Below, piece after piece: positions 51,917-64,000 of a DNA stretch of 64,000 nt. Each line of letters opens with the position of its first letter. The first letter of the stretch is position 1. The stretch covers positions 1-64,000 of the forward strand of contig JAQGBZ010000006.1 in NCBI GenBank assembly GCA_034687125.1, given 5' to 3'. The stretch comes from Neelides folsomi. Lineage: Eukaryota > Arthropoda > Collembola > Neelipleona > Neelidae. The notes below the pieces were generated by a model. It made no database searches and had not been told where the DNA came from. It saw only the letters and a program-made list of their open reading frames with translations. The position numbers and the translations under genes were made by a program.

Positions 51917-54900
51917 TTATTTTATAAATGCATCTGGTGGAATCTTTCCAGCTTTATGCAACTCAAGAAAAACGTGGCCACTTCTTGTGTAATCCCAGTT
52001 GTTTTCATTAAGACACCTGAAAATAGTTAAAATTTATTTTAATGACATTAAACTATTCTATAAAACTATTAAATGAATTCTCAAAGTATCTAACAATCCT
52101 TTCAAGTTAAGTATTTTTTTCATAACAATTTCTTACTTTTCCGCCCATGCATTATTCATTCCAGATTCTTGTGAAAATTGTTGAATAAGAGTTTGTCGAT
52201 CAGTCAAATGGGCTTCCGAAACAATTGTCGAAGAAGAAGCAATTGGTTGTGGATTCCCAACTTGTTGAACATATGGAATCGGACTCGGACTTGGTGTTGG
52301 AGCAGTTGGCGCCTTAAACGCAGCCTGATAAATAAATAGTAAAATTAAAATAAATTAAGTAAATAATTGATATTTATTTAATTTATATAATTTTTCCACA
52401 AAAGTTTACCTTATGTTGTTCGCTTGTAGGATTTGTGATGAAAATGAGCTCGTTTGAAATGACAAATCCAGCATTCAGAGGAACAATTGTAAATGTTCGA
52501 GAAAAGCTTCTCAAAGGAGTTCCTGGAGCAAGTCGTTCTTTGAAAACTCCACAAACATTGAACAAGATGAAAGTGTTCTAAAAACCCAAATAAACAATTA
52601 ATAATCTTTTTAATAATAAAATTAAATGAATTGATTCATTTTAGATAAGAGTAATCTATAAGAGTTGTCAGTTGTAAATTACTTGTGCCATCGTCATATC
52701 AAGAACGAGTGAATTCAGGTCGTGAAGAGATTTGGGGAATTTGTTAAGCGTCGCCACAATGTCGAGTTTCCCAGTATGAAGAAATTTTGTTCTTCTCTGT
52801 TTATCTTTATTCAGTAAGTTTCTACTCTCTCCAATGTAATAACTCAATCTAAAGAAGTTGAAATAAATATTAATTATTATCCAATTTCAATTAATTCAAA
52901 GGTATTCAAATCAAATTCAAACACTAAAATATTCTTTATTTGAATAAATATTTCAAATTCTCATACTTTGAGTAAGCCGAAGTTGAAGCCGAGACGTGAG
53001 ATTGTTGATAGGCACAAGCCATAGACATCGTGGCATTATCATGATAAGCGTCGAGTAAAGGCATCCGATCATCCATATCAAAACACTTCAAATATTGCTC
53101 CAAAAAAGCAAGGACAACTTGCTTTGCATCTTCGTTGCAATAAAATGAACCAAGAGAATTTGGGAGTTTGGTGTTTTCAGGTTCAAAGGATATGATTTGC
53201 GGCACAGATAAGCCATCCTAAAATAATTAATCAATTGTAAATAAATTAAACCAGATTAAATAAAATTAAAATAATAAAGTTAAATAGTAAGTATTTAACA
53301 AAAAAGTATAAATCAACAATTATTGTAATTAAACTTTAATATAAAATCTCAAAATGATAAAATTAACTTACCAATTCAACGATTTTCGAAAAGATTTTTC
53401 GTACGGCTCTGCGGAGAGGTAATGTAAACTTTTAAATACTTTTTTATAAAGCTTGTTTGTATTTGTGCTCGGTGAGATTCGAGGCGAAGGAAGTTCCAAC
53501 TCACCTCGAACAAAACAGACATTTACATGTTTCACATTAAAAGTGCAATTACCAACACACTTTAAAGCACTCCTCAAATTCCAATCATTCACAATTTCAA
53601 TTAAATATTTGAATTAAATAAATTTCATAATGAAAATTGTGTGAAAGTTTGCATTGATTAATTAAATCAATCTTTCCAATTTCCTATTTACCCAATTATA
53701 CTGAAATGAAGTCAAGTCACAAGTTAACTAAAATGCTGTTTAAAAAACGGGTGACCTTTTCAGGTCACAAGATGCCATTTGTAAACCGAGGATTTTCTTA
53801 TTATAAATCATAATATTTGATAATCAAAAGTGGAAAAATTCTCTCGTCGTTTAAAGTTTTATGTTCCTCTCATAGAATTCCATTTAGGTGAACGAGCAAA
53901 GATGGAAGAAATGTCTCAAGAGAGACAAAAGGAGTTCATCGTAGTTTAAATAGAGCAAATGTTATGCTCAAATGAATAGAGCTCGAGAGCTCAATAAAAT
54001 ACGGGAGTTTTACATCAAAATATTGAAAACCCGTAAAAATTCCAAAGTTGCAATTAAAAATGGCGCGGCTCAATCCAAGTTCAAAAGGAACTGAAAGAGC
54101 TTTTGGATTTCAAAGAGGAAATCGCAGAATAATCGTCGCCAAACAATCGTACATAATAATTAATTATTAATGTACTTGAAGATGGTCAAATTGATCCATC
54201 AACAAATTTAACACGAATTCCAAGTGTTTTCATTAGCAAATGCTTTGAAAAAATCGTCAGCTCAATCGAATCGAAGGAGTGTCGAAGTCGAAGTCATGAG
54301 ATCGAAATCGATCCGTAGAAATCGTAGAAGCTCAAACAACCACAGGAATTTGGAAAGTTTACATTTATAACTTCGCACGACAAAAGATTTAATTTAGAAA
54401 TAAATACTATAATAAAAGAGAAAAGAAAACCAAAGGTTAATAATTTTGACTCTTTGCCCGTCCCTTAAGACAGCTTCGATTTGCAGTAATAATAATAAAC
54501 AGTTCAATAATTGGAATAAGCGAGAAAATTGTTTAAGAACAATTGAACCAATTCGCTGCTTGTTTCAACACAATGCAATTGCATTTGAGTAATTGATTAA
54601 AATATTTAGACAAGATCTGGAAATGATTGTGAATAATTTGAAGCTCAAATAGAATGAATATTTAAAATATAAATAACTAAAGGCATGAAAATAATAAAAT
54701 TGATGTGACCTTGTATATCTCTCACGATGGTTCTCGATTCTTTCACATAATGGATTCCCAACAAGAAATACCTTCTGAATATCTAATCCTTGAATAGGTT
54801 CCAAATATTTTAGATCACGAATCTAAAATTTAAAATAATTGCCAAATTAAATAAAAATAGTACGTATTCGATTAAATTAAATAAAAATAGTACGTATTCG

Positions 54901-56418
54901 ATTAAATTAAATAAAAATAGTACGTATTCGATTAAATTAAATAATAAATCATAAGAAAATTCATAAGAAAATTCATAAGAAAATTCATAAGAAAATTCAT
55001 AAGAAAATAATTGAAAATCTCTTAAATTGTTCACCTTATTGTGGGAAAGATTCAAAACTTGAAGAAATGGAGCTTTAGATTTAAGCGGTGCAAAGTGTTC
55101 CATTGTAGTGAGTCGGTTGTTGGACAAATCAAGTGAAATAAGTCTCCCAATGACTGGTTCGATGAGATGAATAACATTCTGAATAATGTATGGCCGACTG
55201 AGTGGAGCATAAAATTCGTTGACGATTTCGCGGCTCATTTGAAAGTTTTCGAGGTTGAGGGCATTAACTTCAGAGATGAAACATCGTTCAAGAACTTGTT
55301 TCACTTTTGATAGACTTCCATCGTCAAAAATCAAATGAGGAGGCGGCCCACTGTGATTGACTTTAAAATTTATCTTCTGAGCATTTGGATCCGTAATTCG
55401 ACCGTTGCATTCTGCAATTGATTCTGCTTGTTTTCGAGTTTCCACAAAGAAAACTGAGTTCGGAGGGAGAGCCGTATACTGTAAATAAATAACAATAAAT
55501 AATTATGTGTAAAAATTATAAAAACAAAGTTTTAAATAGATTAATTAATGAATAAATATAAAAACTCAATTAATGAATAAAAGTCTTACAGAAATCGGGA
55601 CAAATTGTTCTCTTGCTGCGTTCGCCAAAGCAGTTAATACGAATTCACGGCTTATCGAAGCTCCGTTAAATATCTATAATTATAAATATAGGAATGAAAA
55701 TAAACATAACAAATGTTTCATGTAAGATTATAAAATATCATGTAATTTGGTATGATGGCTTTGGATAAGAATCATTGATTAAAACTTAATTATGAATAAA
55801 ATGTTGTAATACAAAGTTGTATGAATGAAGGAAAATAGTTTTACCGTAATTTTATGCCAACTTGGTCCGAAATTGTGAATTTGTGATCCGCGATTAGAAT
55901 CTTTGCTTTGATTATTATTATGTCCTTGTCCTCCACCTCGCCAAGGTCCTCCTCCTCCTCTTCGCCTTCCTTTACCTTGAAACCCTCTGCGATAAAATTG
56001 CAATGTCAAAAAAACATTTCCTTCTCAGACCCTTAAAAATAATGGGAAATTAGAATTTAGTTCAAACCTAACACTTCGCCCTCCTCGAGCTTCTCCATCC
56101 ATAGCGATGTCATCGTCATTGTGCCTTTGAATCCCTCGCCCTTTTTGATGTTGGACAAAATTCAACTTGTGTCTGTCTATAAAGTCAATAAATTAAAATT
56201 ATAAGTTTAAATTTATAAAATAAGCAGTATTTATTATAAGTTTAGAAATCGAAGATACCCTCGAATAAAATAAAGTTGATTGAAAACACAATGGGATGAA
56301 GGTTACCTCCGCCTCCGTCGAATCGACCTTTGCCCCTCGACGACCCAGGTTCGTAATGAAGTGTTTGATGTATAAAATTGGCCGTTCGACCTTCTCCCCT
56401 ATACTTTGGCTTAGGCAT
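51917..56418 (-). CDS. NXF1: NXF1/TAP nuclear RNA export factor (637 aa)
   Basis: Main bulk mRNA export receptor, working with NXT1 at the nuclear pore. Twelve exons: 56307-56418, 56068-56176, 55845-55986, 55590-55673, 55035-55478, 54710-54822, 53372-53408, 52967-53217, 52683-52848, 52410-52577, 52137-52324, 51917-52016 (1914 nt, in phase). An Arg/Gly-rich N-terminus (GKGRRRGGGGPWRGGGQG) precedes the RRM starting at FGPSWHKIT. The leucine-rich repeats (about 200-345) contain LISLDLSNNRLTTM and LQVLNLSHNKI. The NTF2-like domain (about 350-545) has LLDAYHDNATMSMA, CGVFKE and RSFSRTFTIVPL. The TAP-C UBA end is CLNENNWDYTRSGHVFLELH, finishing PPDAFIK. Exon 7 is only 37 nt. Intron 6 (53409-54709) is far longer than the others and sits where vertebrate NXF1 keeps a retained intron. 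Confidence 0.95.
53409..54709 (-). other. Long NXF1 intron 6
   Basis: A 1301-nt intron separates exon 6 (ends ERYTR) from the 37-nt exon 7 (AVRKIFSKIVEL). If retained, the exon 6 frame runs on for 48 codons and stops at 54565, giving a protein of about 382 residues that lacks the NTF2-like and UBA domains. It contains a small perfect hairpin (GTGACC-loop-GGTCAC near 53752-53769) and a GC-richer part at about 54050-54370 with plus-strand frames. Confidence 0.6.
54844..54945. repeat. 30-bp tandem repeat, 3.4 copies, in NXF1 intron 5
   Basis: Identical 30-bp units containing AAAATAGTACGTATTCG occupy 54844-54945, within the intron 54823-55034. The perfect identity points to recent expansion. Confidence 0.9.
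54953..55007. repeat. 12-bp tandem repeat, about five copies, in NXF1 intron 5
   Basis: Units of CATAAGAAAATT follow directly on the 30-bp array. Both unit lengths are multiples of three and lack minus-strand stops in the frame of exon 5, so that frame stays open through the intron and ends inside exon 6 at 54810. Confidence 0.88.
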
Positions 56419-57288
56419 ATTACTTAACTTATATAATTAATTCACAACTTTCAAAAACCCTTTCAACTCCCTTTGAACTAGAAAAAATGGTAAAGAGGGT
56501 TAACAATAAACATCCGTTGGAACTCTCGTATAAATAGTACAAATTACAAATTTAGTATTGGATTAATTCTAAACTTCCAAATCAATTTGAATGAATAATT
56601 AATTTAATCACGATTTCTCTTATTTAACGGCTGAGTAAGTCGCTTCAGCCCACGACAGCTTTTACAAAGGAAAACGAATTCCTTGTTTTTCATATGTTTC
56701 GCTATTGTGCTATAACCAAGGAGGGAATTTTGATTTTTAGTGATTTGCGAATAATAATAATGCAGTGTGAATGTGCGAATGAACTGAACTTTGTAATTAC
56801 AAGCGAACTGTGTTTTTTAGGCTCCTTTTAAATTATAGTAACTTACCGACATATCAGACAGACATTTCCCACTTTCTTTAATAGCCAATTTAATATAATT
56901 GACTGTAACTATTTAAGTTAGGTTTAAAGTGACTTAAGTTTAAACCTCAGTCAGAGAATCTTTCTCATAACAAATACTTTGCAACCTTGAATTAAATTAT
57001 ATTTTATATTCAATTGCAATAACTGTAATATAGGATATAGCCTCTTCAGCACAATCCTTTGTCTGAATACCCACCATTTGCTCATTTGTAACATTCCATT
57101 TTAAAGACAAGTTTATGAAGTGTTACTCGTAAATTCCAAGAATTGTTTTATAACAATTTCTCAAGCTCATCAATTGCCATTTTATAATGTTTTAAAAGCT
57201 AGAGGTGACCTATTGTTAATTATTAACTATTTTAATTTTATAATATCGAGATAAATAATTTGACTTTTATTTTAGGGGACCATTCAAG
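56419..57288. promoter_or_regulatory. Region between divergent NXF1 and RCBTB genes
   Basis: 870 bases separate the two start codons. An AG at 57274-57275 just before the RCBTB ATG, after a pyrimidine-rich tract, suggests that its leader is spliced. No TATA box is obvious. Both promoters must lie here. Confidence 0.45.
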
Positions 57289-60098
<2,810 letters not shown>

Positions 60099-62836
60099 AG
60101 CCTTCTAATATGATTCCAAAACTCATTTCCTAATAAGTGATTTTGAATCTGGGAGTTCCAATCACTCTACTTTACAATCTTCGCATTCCTTCACAAAAGT
60201 CAATTTAAACTTATCACCTGTGATTTATATACATTGTATGGTCTACATTCATCACGAACAGTAAACTGACTCTACTTATGTTTCTACTTATTACCTTGAT
60301 ATACTTATCCATTCAACTTAAAAATCCTTAAATGTAATGTAATTATTATTGGCTATTTGATGCCTATTTTAATCATTTATAATGATGGTGGTTTTAGTAT
60401 TTGAATCAGCAGCTTTACATTTGGGGTTTTAAATGAACAATGCATATTTGATGCAGAACTATTTTAACTTGTAATTTTTTATATTATTTATTTATTTGTA
60501 CTGTTTTTATCATTGAAACGATGTTTCAATTCTTAGTTTTTGTAGCATTATTTTAAGGTTTGTGATTTGTTGGTGCATTAAAAATGATAAGAATATAGCT
60601 GTTTAATTAAGGAAACATTCATAGACATAGATTTTTTAATGTCAAATTAATTCTGACACATACCTATGTAATCAATGCTCTAAATACAATATTTAACTTT
60701 GGTTCGGAAACTTTATAGCTCAAATTATTAATGACCGAAGAAACGAAAATTCAAATATCGAATGCTTTATTATTACCTAATATAAGTATTTGTAATATTA
60801 TAAGTTTAATGAATTACTTATAATTCTTGAATGGTTTTCTTGTATCAATCATTCGCATGGCTTAGTGCCCAATTTAAATAATATTCGTTGTTTTAAATTG
60901 ATAAGTTATAATGGCTATAAGGTTATAATTGAAACATAGACTTATAATTGCCTTAATGGTTGTTTTTACCTTTTAATATTCAATAAATGAATAGTGATAA
61001 TTGAAAGACATTCAATAAAATGGTTTAAGTGGTCATTTTAATTGTTGTAAAACGAAAGTTTATGTACGTGAATTAAATATTGAAAACAGATGAGCTCCAA
61101 AAAAGATTTTTATTTCGGAAGCATATTAATTATAAAGTCTATTTGCAAGCGTTTATTCTCTCTTTCAACGAGTTATTCTTCTTTTTTACAATTAGTAATA
61201 TTTACAATATTAATATTTTTTATACAGACGCACGGCGAAAGTTAACAAATGGTACATGTACGAGTTTTAACATGGATTTTCAACATGTTGAATAATAAAA
61301 GATTATTAAAAAAAGTTAACACAAGGGAGCTTCGAAAGTCTGTTATTAACAATTTAATTCCATCTCTCATCACAATCACGATTACAATTGATATGTGCAC
61401 GAAAGAAGGTGAGTTGATGAGCTATTTGTTGGATTCACATTAAATAGGACTTTTATTTAATGAGTTTTATACAAATTGTGAATATTTTACAAATCATGTT
61501 CAAAAATTCCTCTACACGTTATTTCAGCACTGGTTGAATGAATAACCTTTTTTATTTTTATTATAATAAAAGTAACACTCAACATTTTCCATTTTTAAGG
61601 TCATTTCCTACAATGCAAGATTTTGCCGTCTGGGTCTCGCTAAAGAAGTTGACCAAGGAATAGAAATCACTAAGTTAATATATAGAAGGTAATAAAGGTT
61701 TTGACTGACGTCATTATTAATTCATTAATAATTCATTACTCATTTAACTTGATATGTATTTATGAATTCGCCGTTGAACTACCACGCGTTACTTTATCCT
61801 ACACTTCAATTAGTAGTTAACAGTATTTTTGCAATTATTATTTATTATAAGAAGGTCACCTGCCTCTCCCTTCTTGACACATGTACGCATACGAAGACAT
61901 GTGAAAGATGTGTGTCATTAAATATTGTTAGTTCAGCTATTAAATTTATTCTTCTCCAAATAGGTCACTCATCCTCTTTCTTGTAGTTTTAAATTTTATT
62001 ATTATGTTATGTAATAAGTATTAGTTTTTAGTAGTTTAGCAGAAGATGAGTTTAAAATACGATTCAAAATATCTTATTTGCAAAATCCCTCATGAAAATT
62101 TTGCGGGCAGTGTCTTTCGCAAGTGTCTACGCTTATTGTTAAAATATGCATAACAAATATAGAAATATCACTAAAAAATTAACAAAGTTCTTATTTAAAG
62201 ACATCTCTTTAATTCACAATTCAATTCCTCTCTGCTTGTTAACGTTTAGAGTTTTGGTAAATATCTTACAGTTTCTATTATAATTAAAGACCTTTTTTAA
62301 TCGTTATCTTAAACTTATAAAGTTAGAAATGAATTTGTCTAAAATACAATTCTCTACTTTTTTATTCAGCTTGTAAGTGTTGTGATATGTATCATTAAAT
62401 ACCAAATATTTATCTATACATTTTTTGAGATTTTGTTAAACATCTACGTCCCTATTTCCTTTCAACCTTTAGCCCTATTTGTTATATTATTTATTTTAAG
62501 TATGTAGTTAGATAGGTGAAAGTAAGTTTATTTTAGTTATTGAGTTGAAACTCTCCGACCTTCTCTAAACACTTTTCTCAAATCATTCTTTATTCAAATT
62601 GTGGGTTTAGTGAATTTAATAATAATAATACATATTTGCCAGATTTGTCATATTTTGATGTCATCTTGACAAGTTGTTGTAAATAAACCATATATTAAAT
62701 AAGGAGAAATATCTGTATGTATACAGATAATACATACGAGATATTTAAGAGAGATATTCTCTATATATGTTCAAAGAATTCCTAATGATAGAAAGTGGAA
62801 GTACGTCGAATGTAAGTAAAGAGTTAAAAAGTAGCA
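60099..62836. other. AT-rich region downstream of RCBTB
   Basis: 3'UTR of the RCBTB gene, then AT-rich spacer. Plus-strand frames at 61080-61295, 61249-61443 and 61762-61986 are short, overlap each other and lack recognisable features. No RNA gene or element is visible. Confidence 0.45.
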
Positions 62837-64000
62837 CATAAAAAGGACCCACTGTGAGATTTTAGTCGAAGCAGAAGAAGTGTCAAACGGAGAAGACACA
62901 CAAAGACAACAACACAAAGGAAGTGAGGATTTTGTGTTTGTTGAGTGGCGGGTGTTGTCGGAGGTGGCTTGTGCAGGTGCACATTATTTATTATCTATCG
63001 GAGTCATCCTTCCAAATCTTTCCGATCTCTACCATTCTAAAAGAACTCTGGTTAACAACTCCTTTCTAGTAAACTCACAATTGTCAGTTTTTTTAATCTC
63101 CGTCTACGTACGCGTCAGTGTGAGGCTCCTTCTTCTGAATGTTGACGTAATGTGGTATTTAATTTAAATATTATTTTAATTATTTTATTTGGGTATGTAC
63201 ATTATTCCTCTCGCTCTTCCACTCATCTAATTATTATTCCTCATCTTAATTCCCTATTGATATACGCAGAGTGACGAAAATACTAAGTTTATCAACATTG
63301 TTACAAGAGTAGGTATATTATGTATTATTTACGAGTATAAGTTTATGTTTTTTACGACACTTTCTATTTCTCTATTTGTACAATTAAAGTTATAATATGT
63401 ATTATGTATATTTATTGTTGCTCATATTTATTACACATTCTACACACACGTTGTATAGGTATTTTTATTTAGGTAAATTTTATTAACATACTTCTCTCGC
63501 CCTATCCTTAAATATGTCATAGAGGTATCATAGTACGGATATTTGATATGTATTTAAGTCAATGATCAATCTAATCATATTAGGATAGGATAATGAGTGT
63601 TAGTAAGTACGTTACATAATCATATACATAATTTTGTATATTTATTAATTAGCCCTACTTGTAAATTGATAAATGAATTTATGGAACGAGTTTTTATATT
63701 TCTCAGCGCAAGTATTCAATGACGGCAATGTACGTAGTATTATTATGTAGTTATTGTTGGTATACTGAATATGAATTTGTATTTTAGTAGTTTTTCATAT
63801 GAAAATGTCACATTCTCACATCGTCACGTCGTAACACAAATGTCAGATCGATTTGATCTTAATGTTCATTGACTGCCTCTGATTGAATCGAACAAGGGTT
63901 CGTAGAAATGATTTTAATTAGAAAATCTAATCTCGAGGAAGAGGAAGGAAGATAGAAGTGTTGACATAAATGTTTGAAGGGGATAATTAGAGAAAGTAAT
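62837..64000 (+). promoter_or_regulatory. Possible promoter and leader of a gene to the right
   Basis: CATAAAAAGG at 62837-62846 is a TATA-like box. About 25-30 bases later begins a GC-richer, AG-rich stretch resembling a transcribed leader. A donor-like TGCAG|GTGCAC lies at about 62972-62980. No coding frame is convincing before the window ends; the rest is AT-rich. A gene starting here and continuing past 64000 is only a possibility. Confidence 0.25.

Noticed and set aside
61080-61986. Series of short plus-strand frames
   Set aside because: No consistent splice chain or domain; AT-rich spacer.
62880-63167. 95-codon plus-strand frame after the TATA-like box
   Set aside because: It lacks an ATG at its start and resembles an untranslated leader; kept only as a possible promoter/leader.

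Overview
This is nuclear DNA of a small-genome, AT-rich animal. All genes are multi-exon with mostly short GT-AG introns (about 60-250 nt). There are no operons, Shine-Dalgarno sites or CRISPR arrays. An arthropod is the best guess, perhaps a mite or other chelicerate. The reasons are a Groucho WD domain very close to the insect one, two tandem genes of the arthropod-typical DM4/12 secreted family, and a mariner relic. The species cannot be named from this window.

Layout. 1-17111 (minus): groucho/TLE co-repressor, cut off by the left edge inside the WD40 domain. It has very long, unusually GC-rich introns and a duplicated 64-nt exon that looks mutually exclusive. 18232-18888 (plus): serine-rich orphan ORF. 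21244-22647 (minus): beta-1,4-galactosyltransferase. 25643-28147 (minus): a CFAP97-like region fused to a divergent cyclophilin with an acidic tail. 28595-33624 (plus): a 916-aa coiled-coil protein, head to head with the cyclophilin, carrying a 577-bp mariner remnant in an intron. 36317-43528 (minus): Rap2-type small GTPase with a 6.65-kb intron and probable 5'UTR exons to about 44.4 kb. 45730-47481 (plus): ASCC1, with a pre-miRNA-like hairpin in intron 6. 47892-48733 and 49450-51056 (plus): the two DM4/12 paralogues. 51917-56418 (minus): NXF1/TAP mRNA exporter. 57289-60098 (plus): RCBTB-type RCC1/BTB protein. 60099-64000: AT-rich, with a possible TATA promoter near 62837.

I rebuilt the exon chains by hand. 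In every complete gene the exon lengths sum to a whole number of codons and the phases match at each junction. The genes do not form one pathway: they cover transcriptional repression, Golgi glycosylation, Ras-family signalling, a transcription/repair cofactor, mRNA export and probable ciliary or sperm functions. The best candidates for new biology are the groucho exon pair, the hairpin in ASCC1 intron 6, the CFAP97-cyclophilin fusion, and the long NXF1 intron at the place where vertebrate NXF1 is known to retain an intron.
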